From Muribaculaceae bacterium (lineage in GTDB: Bacteria > Bacteroidota > Bacteroidia > Bacteroidales > Muribaculaceae), in NCBI GenBank assembly GCA_017454355.1, contig JAFTDD010000001.1, positions 1-54,798 of the forward strand: DNA of 54,798 bases, written 5' to 3'. Both the position numbers and the translations under genes were made by a program. Shown piece after piece: positions 34,094-42,326 of this stretch (positions within the stretch are counted from its first letter, which is position 1; every line of letters starts with the position of its first letter). Below the pieces are notes generated by a model, which was not told the DNA's origin, made no database searches, and saw only the letters and a list, made by a program, of their open reading frames with translations.

Positions 34094-36963
34094 ATAGGTT
34101 TAACCTCGTACTTCGTACGGTATTGCAGTGGGGCTATGCCCTCATGTTGCTTGAAGATGCGCGAGAAGTAACCTTGGTCGGCGAAGCCGCAGGCGGCGGC
34201 CACATCGGCTATCGACAATTCGGGTTGAGAGGTGAGCAGGTGTTTGGCGCGCGAGATGCGCAGGTCCGCGATGAACGTGGTCGTGTTTCGGCCGGTGAGC
34301 GCCAGAATTTTGCGGCGCAGTTGAGCCGGGTTCATGTTGAGTTGTCTTGCGATGTGTGCCACCTCCAGTGAGCCTTCGGCGCCGCGGTCCATCTCGCTGC
34401 CCACGATGCCGGTGAAGCGTTCAATGAAAGAGGTGTCGCCTGAGGCGAAGGGCGGCGCATCGATTGCCGTAGCCGCAGTTGCCGCGTCGGGGTTGGTGTA
34501 GCGTTCGCGCAGTTGTTGCCGCTGGGCGAGCAGATTGGCTATGACTGCGCGCAACTCGTCGGCATTAAAAGGCTTGTAGAGGTAAGCGTCGGCGCCGGCT
34601 TCGATACCGGCGATGCGGTCGGTGGACGTGCTGCGCGCGCTGACGACCACGATAGGAATATGTCCCAGCACTTGCGAGGCTCGCACTTGCCGGCATAGGG
34701 CGAGGCCGTCGATGGCACCCGGCATCATCAGGTCGGTAACGATGATGTCCGGAATGAGTTGCCTTGCCCGCGCCAGGGCGTCGCGGCCGTTTGCCACAAT
34801 GGTGAGGTCGTAGAGTTGCTCGAGTTGAGAGGCGACATAACGTGCCACGTCGGCATTGTCCTCAACGATGAGTACGCGTGGCCGCTGGCTGTCGTTGCCG
34901 TCTGAAGGCTCCCATCCCTCATCGGCCTCGGGAGGCGTCTGGACCATCATGCCGGCTGCCGCGGCGCGTCGTGTGGCTGCGGCGGTGTCGTTGTCGAGCG
35001 GTTGATAACCGGTTTGCCTCACCGGTAGTTTGACGGTGATTGTCGTGCCGCCAGCAACGACACTCTCTATTGCCACACTGCCGCCCATGGCTTCGGCCAT
35101 CTGCCTGACCAGCGGCAAGCCCAGGCCGGTGCCGTAAATGTGGTCATTGTCGTGGGCCTGGAAGAACGGGTCAAACACATGTTGCACCTCGTCGGGCTTG
35201 ATGCCGATGCCGGTGTCGGCCACGGTGATGATGACGTTGCCGCCGGTGTCGCGTGTCGAGACGGTGATGCTGCCAAATTCCGGCGTGAACTTCACCGCGT
35301 TGGACACCAGGTTGGCCACAATGCGGTTAACGTAGTAAGGCACAAAGTCGGTTTTGACCCCGGCGTCCGGCCGAATATAGGACAATTCTATATTCTTGCG
35401 TGAGGCCATATCCTGCATGTCCTCGACCACCATGGCCAAATAGGCGGCGATATCGCCGTGGCGCCACTCGGCGTTGCCGATGGCGTTCTTCACGCGGCTG
35501 ATGTCGAGCAGTTGGGTAATGAGCGCGAGCAGGTTGTTGCCTTGACGGCTGATGGCTGCCGCGCGCGACACTGTGGCCTGGTCGTCGCTGGTGCGGGCGA
35601 TGTCGTCGGCCACGCCGTTAATCACGGTTAGGGGTGTGCGGAACTCGTGGGTGATATTGGTAAAGAAGTCGCTGCGTGTGCGGTCCATCTGTTCGAGCAG
35701 TTTCTGGTTGCGGGCCCTCAGGCGCAGCGAGTATAGCAGGAACGAGATTGCCGCCAGGGCCAGCAGCAGAATCAGGGTGCCGATGACGAGGGCGGTGTTG
35801 CGCCGGCTGATGTCACCGGTGTACTCGTTGTGGAGACTGTCGATGGCCATCTGGCGCAGTTCGCGCTCGTAGTTAACGCGCATTTTGAGCAGGTTGTTGA
35901 GGTTTTGGTTGCCTTGCACACTGTCCATCAGGGCGATGTGGCGCTTGTAGTGGGCCAGGGCACCCGCATTGTCACCGCGGCTGGCGGCGAGCCGGTGTTT
36001 GAGGTCTTCAACTACCGCCTCATGCTCGAGCGAACCGATTTCGGCAGAGATGCCGGCGCTGCGGTTAATAAAGGTGGCCGCATCGCCGGTGTTGCCTTGC
36101 TCGAGTTTGACGCGCGCGATGGAGAGGCAAGCCTCGAGGTAGTGCCAACGGTCGTCGGTCGAGGCGAGGCGGTCGTGTGCTACGGTGTACTCTGCCAGGG
36201 CACTGTCGAGTTTTCCGGCTTCCTCAAGCAGCGAGCCGAAGTAATTGTGACACAAGGCGATGCCGAGTTGTGAGCCGGCTCGCGTGTTGAGTTCGAGAGA
36301 ACGGCGGTAGTAGGCCCACGCCGAGTCGGTGCGGCCATAATGCTGGTGAATGGCTCCCAGATTGGCGTAATTGATTGCCTGCCCCAAATCGCTGCCCAGA
36401 CGTTGCTCGCCGTTTAGGGCGGCTCGCAGCACGCTGTCGGCGAGTTCATAGTTCTCGAGCGTCATAAAGATGTTTCCCAAGCCGTTGAGCGAGATGACGT
36501 GGTTTTTGACGGCCACATCGCTCGTCTTGTCACTCATCAGGTCACAGAGTGTGAGTGCCTGATAGTGGCAGTGCATGGCGCGCTCCATCTGCCCCATGCG
36601 ACGGTAGTCTGTGCCCAAGTTATTGGAGGCGCGCACCGCCTCGATAGTGTCGGCCAGTTGCAGCGCGGCGTCAAGGGCGCGGCTATGGGCGTTGACCGCC
36701 TCCTCAAAACGAGAGTTGTTGCGGTAGAGTTTGCCCAGGCGTTGGCTGGCGAGCATCACTCCGGTGAGGTCGCCTTGCTGCTGCCATTGCGCCTCGAGCA
36801 CGGCGAGAGAGTCGATGGTTGAGATGCCGACCACGATGCTGTCGATGGCCGTATAGTGGGCGGCCTGTTTGCGTTGCCGGGCAACGTCGCCGCCGCAAGA
36901 AGTTGCCACGAGCGCTATGCCGGTTATAAGAATGAGAATTAATCGTTGAGCGATAGTAGTCAT
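34084..36963 (-). CDS. Hybrid two-component system: TPR sensor, histidine kinase, receiver, AraC output
   Basis: 959 aa. The N-terminus MTTIAQRLILILITGIALVA followed by TSC looks like a lipoprotein or signal sequence. Residues about 60-380 are tetratricopeptide repeats (ALDAALQLADTIEAVRASNN, LGAIHQHYGRTDSAWAYYR). A membrane helix lies near 390-410. The kinase follows: HisKA THEFRTPL with His near 437, then HATPase_c with ADTGIGI and GTGLGLPLVRQ. The receiver has VLIVEDNADV and the acceptor in IIVTDLMMP (Asp near 742). The end is an AraC-type HTH (IADVAAACGFADQGYFSRIF). All catalytic positions look intact. Unlike glycan-sensing Bacteroides hybrids, the sensor is TPR and no polysaccharide locus is adjacent. 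Its promoter overlaps that of the divergent glycosyltransferase operon. Confidence 0.92.
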   Translation of the reverse strand: MTTIAQRLILILITGIALVATSCGGDVARQRKQAAHYTAIDSIVVGISTIDSLAVLEAQWQQQGDLTGVMLASQRLGKLYRNNSRFEEAVNAHSRALDAALQLADTIEAVRASNNLGTDYRRMGQMERAMHCHYQALTLCDLMSDKTSDVAVKNHVISLNGLGNIFMTLENYELADSVLRAALNGEQRLGSDLGQAINYANLGAIHQHYGRTDSAWAYYRRSLELNTRAGSQLGIALCHNYFGSLLEEAGKLDSALAEYTVAHDRLASTDDRWHYLEACLSIARVKLEQGNTGDAATFINRSAGISAEIGSLEHEAVVEDLKHRLAASRGDNAGALAHYKRHIALMDSVQGNQNLNNLLKMRVNYERELRQMAIDSLHNEYTGDISRRNTALVIGTLILLLALAAISFLLYSLRLRARNQKLLEQMDRTRSDFFTNITHEFRTPLTVINGVADDIARTSDDQATVSRAAAISRQGNNLLALITQLLDISRVKNAIGNAEWRHGDIAAYLAMVVEDMQDMASRKNIELSYIRPDAGVKTDFVPYYVNRIVANLVSNAVKFTPEFGSITVSTRDTGGNVIITVADTGIGIKPDEVQHVFDPFFQAHDNDHIYGTGLGLPLVRQMAEAMGGSVAIESVVAGGTTITVKLPVRQTGYQPLDNDTAAATRRAAAAGMMVQTPPEADEGWEPSDGNDSQRPRVLIVEDNADVARYVASQLEQLYDLTIVANGRDALARARQLIPDIIVTDLMMPGAIDGLALCRQVRASQVLGHIPIVVVSARSTSTDRIAGIEAGADAYLYKPFNADELRAVIANLLAQRQQLRERYTNPDAATAATAIDAPPFASGDTSFIERFTGIVGSEMDRGAEGSLEVAHIARQLNMNPAQLRRKILALTGRNTTTFIADLRISRAKHLLTSQPELSIADVAAACGFADQGYFSRIFKQHEGIAPLQYRTKYEVKPIND

Positions 36964-36967
36964 TACA

Positions 36968-36987
36968 AGTCGTTAGTCGTTAGTCGG
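36968..36987 (-). repeat. Heptamer repeat in the leader of the hybrid sensor gene
   Basis: Minus strand CCGACTAACGACTAACGACT, ending 4 nt before the ATG at 36963. It is downstream of the promoter, so it is transcribed. Confidence 0.8.
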
Positions 36988-36990
36988 TCG

Positions 36991-37038
36991 CAAAGTTATC
37001 GCTTTTTTTGGTAACACGCAAATTAATGCTTACCTTTG
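36991..37038. promoter_or_regulatory. Overlapping divergent promoters
   Basis: Minus: TTTG at 37022-37019, 20-nt spacer, TAACTTTG at 36998-36991 for the hybrid sensor gene. Plus: TTTG at 37007-37010, 20-nt spacer, TACCTTTG at 37031-37038 for the glycosyltransferase operon. The two promoters interlock, so they cannot easily be occupied at once. Confidence 0.75.
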
Positions 37039-37056
37039 CACTTAATTTTAAGAATA

Positions 37057-37165
37057 GAAATTCTAGAAACCCCTAGAAATCCTAGAAAATCTAGGAACTC
37101 TAGGAACTCTAGAAACTCTAGAAACTCTATCGACTATCGACTATTGACTAACGACTAACTACTAA
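37057..37165 (+). repeat. CTAG repeats and heptamers in the leader of the GT2 operon
   Basis: 37057-37125 holds TCTAGAAA/TCTAGGAAC units; 37127-37165 holds CTATCGACTA and GACTAACGACTAACTACTAA up to the ATG. Both lie downstream of the predicted transcription start (about 37045). Confidence 0.8.
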
Positions 37166-38119
37166 ATGGATATTTCGGTTGTAATTCCGCTATATAACGA
37201 GGCCGAGTCGCTGCCCGAACTGGCGCAATGGATTGAGCGGGTGATGACGGAGCATGGCTTCACCTATGAGGTGCTGATGATTAACGATGGCAGCACCGAC
37301 GGGTCGTGGCAGGTAATTCAGGGTCTGCACGAGAAGAACGCGGCATTCAAGGGCGTGTCCTTCCGCCGCAACTACGGCAAGTCGCCGGCTCTCTATGTGG
37401 GCTTTGACCGTGCCCAAGGCGATGTTGTCATCACTATGGACGCCGACCTGCAAGACAGTCCCGACGAGATTCCCGAACTCTACCGTATGATTAAGGAGGA
37501 GGGCTACGACCTGGTGAGCGGGTGGAAAAAGAAACGCTATGACCCGTTGAGCAAGACCATTCCCACCAAGTTGTTCAACGCCACGGCGCGATGGGTGAGC
37601 GGCATCGACAACCTGCATGACTTTAACTGCGGCTTGAAGGCCTATCGCCTCGATGTGGTCAAGCATATCGAGGTGTACGGCGATATGCATCGCTATGTGC
37701 CCTATTTGGCCAAGAATGCCGGCTTTACACGCATCGGCGAGAAGGTGGTCCATCATCAGGCCCGCAAGTACGGCACCACCAAGTTTGGCCTCGACCGCTT
37801 TGTGAACGGTTATCTCGACCTGTTGACGCTCTGGTTCCAAGCCAAGTTTGGCGTCAAGCCGATGCACTTCTTCGGGTTGCTGGGCAGCCTGATGTTCCTT
37901 GTCGGCTTCATCGCGGTGATAGTGGTGGGCAGCATCAAGTTAAGCCACATCATCGACGGCACGCCGCACCCGCTCGTCACCGACTCGCCTTATTTCTATC
38001 TGGCGCTCACGGCGATGCTACTGGGCACGCAGTTGTTCCTGACCGGCTTCCTGGGCGAACTGATTATCCGCAACTCGCCCTCGCGCAACAACTTCGAGAT
38101 TGCCGAGGCCATCGACTGA
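37166..38119 (+). CDS. Polyprenyl-phosphate glycosyltransferase, GT2 family
   Basis: 317 aa. The GT-A fold has VVIPLYNEAESLPEL, INDGSTDGSW and the metal-binding DADLQD (about residue 91). Two C-terminal membrane helices follow (FGLLGSLMFLVGFIAVIVV and FYLALTAMLLGTQLFLTGF). This is the DPM1/GtrB/ArnC layout: transfer of a sugar to undecaprenyl phosphate at the inner membrane. The sugar cannot be named. It leads a three-gene operon with a DUF6452-type lipoprotein and a DUF6048-type protein, a common order in Bacteroidetes as I recall. Confidence 0.9.
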   Translation: MDISVVIPLYNEAESLPELAQWIERVMTEHGFTYEVLMINDGSTDGSWQVIQGLHEKNAAFKGVSFRRNYGKSPALYVGFDRAQGDVVITMDADLQDSPDEIPELYRMIKEEGYDLVSGWKKKRYDPLSKTIPTKLFNATARWVSGIDNLHDFNCGLKAYRLDVVKHIEVYGDMHRYVPYLAKNAGFTRIGEKVVHHQARKYGTTKFGLDRFVNGYLDLLTLWFQAKFGVKPMHFFGLLGSLMFLVGFIAVIVVGSIKLSHIIDGTPHPLVTDSPYFYLALTAMLLGTQLFLTGFLGELIIRNSPSRNNFEIAEAID

Positions 38120-38128
38120 AGTGTTAAC

Positions 38129-38680
38129 ATGAATATCCATGAGTTGACCATGAGTTTTCGTGCTGTATTACTTATTGTTGCGGTTGGCCTCATTGCGGTT
38201 TTGGCCGCGTGTGGCGACGACACGTGCTATGACCAGCGCAGCGCGTTGCCCATGGCGCGGTTCTACTACAAGGGTGGTACAACAGCCGTCGCGGTGAGCG
38301 GCCTCACCGTGGGCGGCATAGGGGCTGCCGGCGACAGTCTGATTGTTGACAGCACCACCGTGAGCGAGTTCTATATGCCTCTGGCGCCGCGTGAGAGTGA
38401 GTGCCAATACTTCCTGCGCTTCACCATCGCCCAGGAGGGTGTTGACGGCGAGACCGGCAATACGGTGACCACTTATAGCCACCTCACCGACACGCTCACC
38501 GTGCGGTATGCGGCAAGGCCCTACTTTGCCTCGCGCGAGTGTGGAGCGATGTACTACTACGACATCGACGACTTGTCGGCCACTAACCATATCCTCGACA
38601 GCGTGGCCGTGGCCACCCCAACGATAACCAACGTGTCGCAGGTGAACTTCCGCCTGTTCCTGCCAAATGAGACCGAGTAG
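38129..38680 (+). CDS. DUF6452-like lipoprotein
   Basis: 183 aa from the ATG at 38129; an internal ATG at 38150 (MSFRAVLLIVAVGLIAVLAA then Cys) gives a better lipoprotein signal and may be the true start. The mature part is beta-rich with a few cysteines (DDTCYDQRSALPMARFYY, CGAMYYYDID). It probably sits in the outer membrane with the next gene's product. Its end overlaps the next gene by 14 nt. Confidence 0.7.
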   Translation: MNIHELTMSFRAVLLIVAVGLIAVLAACGDDTCYDQRSALPMARFYYKGGTTAVAVSGLTVGGIGAAGDSLIVDSTTVSEFYMPLAPRESECQYFLRFTIAQEGVDGETGNTVTTYSHLTDTLTVRYAARPYFASRECGAMYYYDIDDLSATNHILDSVAVATPTITNVSQVNFRLFLPNETE

Positions 38681-39479
38681 ACTTTCAATAGCGATAGCGT
38701 TGCTAATGGCGATGATGTCGGCTGTGGCAACAGCCCAGGAACCCGACCGCCGCCGCGTTGTCACGCCCGTGGGGCAGAACAACAACGTGGTGATGCCTCC
38801 GGCGCGCGGCACCAGCGACAAACTCGTGGAGCAGTACCTCAGCGGCGACACGCTGGCCGCCGAGCGTGAGGCGCGCGAGGACTCGATCAAACGGTCCTAC
38901 AAGCGTTATCCGCGACTGACCGACATCGCCGTGCACATCGACTGGCTCGACCTGCTGCTGATGGCCTGCGGACAAAAATATTGCAGCGTGGGAGCCGGTG
39001 TGACACTCAACATGTGGAACCGCCTGCAACCGGTGGCCGAACTGGGCATCGGCCGGGCGAAACTGACGCCAGATGACGGCAACTTCACTTATCGCGGCAA
39101 AGTGTCGCCCTACTTTAAATTGGGAGCAAACTATAATTTCCTGTTCAAGAGCGAACCGGCCTATCAACTGCTCGTGGGACTGCGTTTCGGCCTGTCGCCG
39201 TTCAGTTACGAGGTGACCGACGTCACCATACGCGACTATTATTGGCGACAAGATGCCGAACTTGAGATTACCGGGCAACGCTCCACAGCCATTTGGGGCG
39301 AGTTGTTGGCGGGCATCAAGGTGAAAATCGCGGGCCACGTGTCGCTCGGTTGGATGTTGCGTTACCACTTGATGTTCAGTTGCAAGAACGGCGATGCGGC
39401 ACGCCCCTGGTTTGTGCCGGGCTACGGCACCCGCGACGGCCATCTGCAAGCCACTGCCGCGGTTTATTACACCTTCTGA
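38667..39479 (+). CDS. DUF6048-like outer-membrane beta-barrel protein
   Basis: 270 aa with a signal peptide (SIAIALLMAMMSAVATAQ). The C-terminal half has alternating amphipathic strands and ends in LQATAAVYYTF with a terminal Phe, as outer-membrane barrels do. Cysteines in LMACGQKYCSVGAG are notable. It overlaps the lipoprotein gene by 14 nt, so they are co-translated and likely act together. Function unknown. Confidence 0.72.
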   Translation: MRPSRLSIAIALLMAMMSAVATAQEPDRRRVVTPVGQNNNVVMPPARGTSDKLVEQYLSGDTLAAEREAREDSIKRSYKRYPRLTDIAVHIDWLDLLLMACGQKYCSVGAGVTLNMWNRLQPVAELGIGRAKLTPDDGNFTYRGKVSPYFKLGANYNFLFKSEPAYQLLVGLRFGLSPFSYEVTDVTIRDYYWRQDAELEITGQRSTAIWGELLAGIKVKIAGHVSLGWMLRYHLMFSCKNGDAARPWFVPGYGTRDGHLQATAAVYYTF

Positions 39480-39499
39480 AGTACGAAGTACAAAGTGAG

Positions 39500-39694
39500 A
39501 CACGGGGACGGTTCTTGAGACACGGGGACGGTTCTTCTGTTTCACGACTTGTCGCTGAAACAGAAGAACCGTCCCCACATCGAGGCGGAAGATGCGGTGG
39601 TAACAGTCGTGATAAAAGAATGTTATGCCTCTAAAAGGGGACGGTTCTTCTGTTGTCAGCCGCTTCGCGCTGAAACAGAAGAACCGTCCCCGTG
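39500..39694. repeat. Two-hairpin REP/BIME-like element, copy 1
   Basis: Two palindromes with arms GGGGACGGTTCTTCTGTT and AACAGAAGAACCGTCCCC, at about 39520-39577 and 39637-39692, joined by a 60-nt spacer (starts ACATCGAGGCGGAAGATGCG, ends ATGCCTCTAAAAG). An extra single arm precedes it at 39500-39517. A second whole copy is at 45473-45652. Confidence 0.85.
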
Positions 39695-39740
39695 TGGCAC
39701 AAAATTTGCACGTACTTTTTTGAAAAGCAATTTACTCTAT

Positions 39741-41432
39741 ATGATTGATAAACTCAAGAACATAATATCGCGAGTCAAGTCGCTGCGTGAGCCCCCTCGC
39801 GCCGGCGACGCAATCCGTATGCTCCGCAAGTTTCTCAAGCAACGCGGCTGCCTCTACACCAAGCAGCGCAACGACGAGAGGCAACTCGACCTCTACTTCT
39901 TTGACTATCAAGGTGGACATTTTGTCGCGATAGTTCGTGACGACGTGGCAGGCGTCGAGTTGTCGCTGCCCGGCATCATGTCGGCGCCTATGTCGCGGCT
40001 CGAACTCGTCAGGCAGGCCTGCAACCGCGGTAACGTGGCCCTGAATAAATTTAAGGTTCTCTATATCCCTGATGGTGAGAAGGATGATATCAACGTCCAC
40101 CTGCAGGCGTTCCTGCTTGCGGTGGGTGACGATGGCCAACTTGACGAACTGTTGACCGACTTCTTTGTCGTGCAACGCGACTTCGTGGAACTGTACAAGC
40201 AACTTGAGAAGGAGGCAGATGAACAGCAAAGCAGCGACCCCGAGAGCGCGTCGGCGGCAAACGAACGCCTGATGGCACTCACCCGCGAGCAGGAAATGCG
40301 ACATCTCGAGCATGCCGACGCGGCAGCGCCCGCCGGCTCTCAGCCTATGGCCTATCGCCTCGCTTCTCTGCATGACTCCGCCCTCTCAGTCGGGCGCCTC
40401 GTTGACACCATCGAGGCGCATGGCGCCGTGATTTATCGCCGCCTGACCATCTGCACCTCGGCGGCCAAGGCGGTCATCGTCGACAATGCGACCGAGATTC
40501 ACAACTACGTCGTCACCGCGCCGCTCAACGATGACGCCTTGCTGCAGTGGATACATCTTGTGGTTGAATACACCGTGGGCGATGAAGACGCGCCCATGAT
40601 GATCGAAATCACGCTCTCGCCCGTGGCCGCTCAAGGCACAGCTCGATATGCGATGATGAATGTGGTAATCACCCCCGCCAGGAACTTCGTGGCGCGTGAG
40701 CCCATGCGGCACTACGGCGGCGAGGGCGTCCGCACCGGCGACATCCTCTGTTCGCTCGTGGCAATTGATGCCGACCCAAGCAAGATGAAAGCCGAGTTTG
40801 ACTATATCATCGGCGAGATTGAGCGCAAGGAGGCCGCCGGCGAGGACCTGACCACCGAGGAGGAGCAACTCTACGTGTTCAGCCGCAACGAGACCCTCGC
40901 CGCCTCGCTGCTCTACTGGGGGCGCAAGTCTCTGCTCGAGCAGCGGTGGCTGGACGCGCTGTTGATGCTCGAGACCGCATGCGACCTCACCCGCAAGGGA
41001 TATTATAACGGCGACAGCACCTATTGCCGACATTACGCCTCGGCCTGTTACTTCGTGGCAATGGCCGCCAACAAGCTCGGCCTCTACGACACCGCCCTCA
41101 AATATATCTCTCCGTTTGCGCGCGACGGACGCATCGCCCATGCCCGCGAGTGGCTCGTCGCATTGGCCGGTGCGCGCGACTTGCGCCTGTTCGACGAGTT
41201 GGAGCGGTTTCGCAACGATATCAACGAGGCCTACGACAACAACGACGATATGCCGGAGGAGTTGATTGATTTTGTCAACTTCATGAGGCGTTGCCGCGCA
41301 TGGGCCCTGGTGGAGTTTGGAGACTACGATGAGGCTCGCAAGATGTTGCGGTCACTGCTGCGAGATGACGCCAACCGCGACTTCGCCGTCGCCGAACTGA
41401 AGTATCTCGCCTCCATCCTGCCCGGCGAATAA
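39741..41432 (+). CDS. Large hypothetical protein, 563 aa, TPR-like C-terminus
   Basis: I start at MIDKLKNIISRVKSLREPPR (39741); the frame is open further upstream only because the repeat element has no stop there. It has no signal peptide. Residues about 1-170 look alpha/beta, 175-215 are a charged helix (LEKEADEQQSSDPES), and the middle is beta-rich. Residues about 390-560 are helical pairs resembling TPRs (SLLYWGRKSLLEQRWLDALL, ASACYFVAMAANKLGLYDTA). No family recognised. It is separated from the upstream operon by the two-hairpin element. Confidence 0.65.
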   Translation: MIDKLKNIISRVKSLREPPRAGDAIRMLRKFLKQRGCLYTKQRNDERQLDLYFFDYQGGHFVAIVRDDVAGVELSLPGIMSAPMSRLELVRQACNRGNVALNKFKVLYIPDGEKDDINVHLQAFLLAVGDDGQLDELLTDFFVVQRDFVELYKQLEKEADEQQSSDPESASAANERLMALTREQEMRHLEHADAAAPAGSQPMAYRLASLHDSALSVGRLVDTIEAHGAVIYRRLTICTSAAKAVIVDNATEIHNYVVTAPLNDDALLQWIHLVVEYTVGDEDAPMMIEITLSPVAAQGTARYAMMNVVITPARNFVAREPMRHYGGEGVRTGDILCSLVAIDADPSKMKAEFDYIIGEIERKEAAGEDLTTEEEQLYVFSRNETLAASLLYWGRKSLLEQRWLDALLMLETACDLTRKGYYNGDSTYCRHYASACYFVAMAANKLGLYDTALKYISPFARDGRIAHAREWLVALAGARDLRLFDELERFRNDINEAYDNNDDMPEELIDFVNFMRRCRAWALVEFGDYDEARKMLRSLLRDDANRDFAVAELKYLASILPGE

Positions 41433-41529
41433 GTCGATAGGAGAAATAAGAGCAATAGGAGCAATGGGGTAGTTTCTTATATCTCCCATTGCTCCTATAT
41501 CTCTTATATCTCTTATATCTCTTATTGGA
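41433..41529. repeat. Spacer with ATAGGAG / CTCCTAT inverted words
   Basis: AGCAATAGGAGCAATGGGGT on the left and CTCCCATTGCTCCTATATCT on the right can pair. Tandem TCTTATATC units follow. It lies between converging genes and may terminate both. Confidence 0.6.
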
Positions 41530-42177
41530 TCAAACGTACTTCGGCGATGGGCCGTACTCGTTGGTCTGCGGGTCGCTGTCCTTGGTCAGCCAAATGATGA
41601 GCAGGATCAATCCCACACACGGAATGAAACCAATCAGCAGCATCCAACCGCTCTTGCCGATGTCGTGCAGGCGTCGCGCCGCCACACCCAGGCTGGGCAG
41701 CAATAACGCGAGGCTCGCCAAACCGCTGAATAACTGGAAGCCGATGAAGTAGTCAAAAATACCCAGCACACACCCTAACGCGAAGTTGGCCAGCACAAAC
41801 CACCAATACTCCGAGCGGCGCGCGCGGCCGTTGAAGTCGAAGTACTTGTCCTTGACCACCGTTGTGACCGCCGTCATGAAGTCCATCTGCGGCAGTTCGC
41901 GCTTGGGACCGCCCTGGTTGCCGTAAGGCTGCTGCGGCTGTCCGTAGGCCTGCTGCTGATAGCCCTGCTGGCCATAATACTGTTGCTGCTGCTGACCGTA
42001 GCCCTGTTGACCGTAACCCTGCTGGCCGTAGCCCTGTTGACCGTAGCCCTGTTGACCGTAGCCCTGTTGACCGTAACCCTGCTGGCCGTAGCCTTGTTGA
42101 CCGTAACCCTGCTGTCCGTAACCCTGCTGTCCGTAGCCCTGGTTGTTGTAGCCTTGATTGTTGTAACCGTCGTTCAT
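41530..42177 (-). CDS. DUF805 membrane protein with prion-like GYGQQ repeats
   Basis: Start [13 protein letters not shown] (42177); an in-frame codon at 42210 would add 11 residues. The first 85 residues consist of about ten GYGQQ units, preceded by GYNNQ units and followed by a Q/P-rich part. The C-terminal 125 residues are a DUF805 domain with about four membrane helices ([38 protein letters not shown]). DUF805 proteins are common, but a Tyr/Gly/Gln low-complexity arm is exceptional; its composition recalls FUS-type phase-separating domains. The arm probably faces the cytoplasm. A -7 element TAACTTTG is at 42223-42216 on the minus strand. The 15-nt units could change number by slippage. Confidence 0.85.
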   Translation of the reverse strand: MNDGYNNQGYNNQGYGQQGYGQQGYGQQGYGQQGYGQQGYGQQGYGQQGYGQQGYGQQGYGQQQQQYYGQQGYQQQAYGQPQQPYGNQGGPKRELPQMDFMTAVTTVVKDKYFDFNGRARRSEYWWFVLANFALGCVLGIFDYFIGFQLFSGLASLALLLPSLGVAARRLHDIGKSGWMLLIGFIPCVGLILLIIWLTKDSDPQTNEYGPSPKYV

Positions 42178-42326
42178 AATAGTTGATTGATTATAAGGTT
42201 GATATTTCAATGTCGCAAAGTTAATAATATTTTTTTAATTGCAAGCAATAATCAACAAAAAAGGGTCGCAATATTTGCGACCCTCGTTTTGTATGGCGAG
42301 ACGAAGTCTCGTAAGAGTGTAGTCGA

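Noticed and set aside
39549-39740. N-terminal extension of the 563-aa protein
   Set aside because: These codons are the two-hairpin repeat element read through by chance; the ATG at 39741 begins a normal protein.
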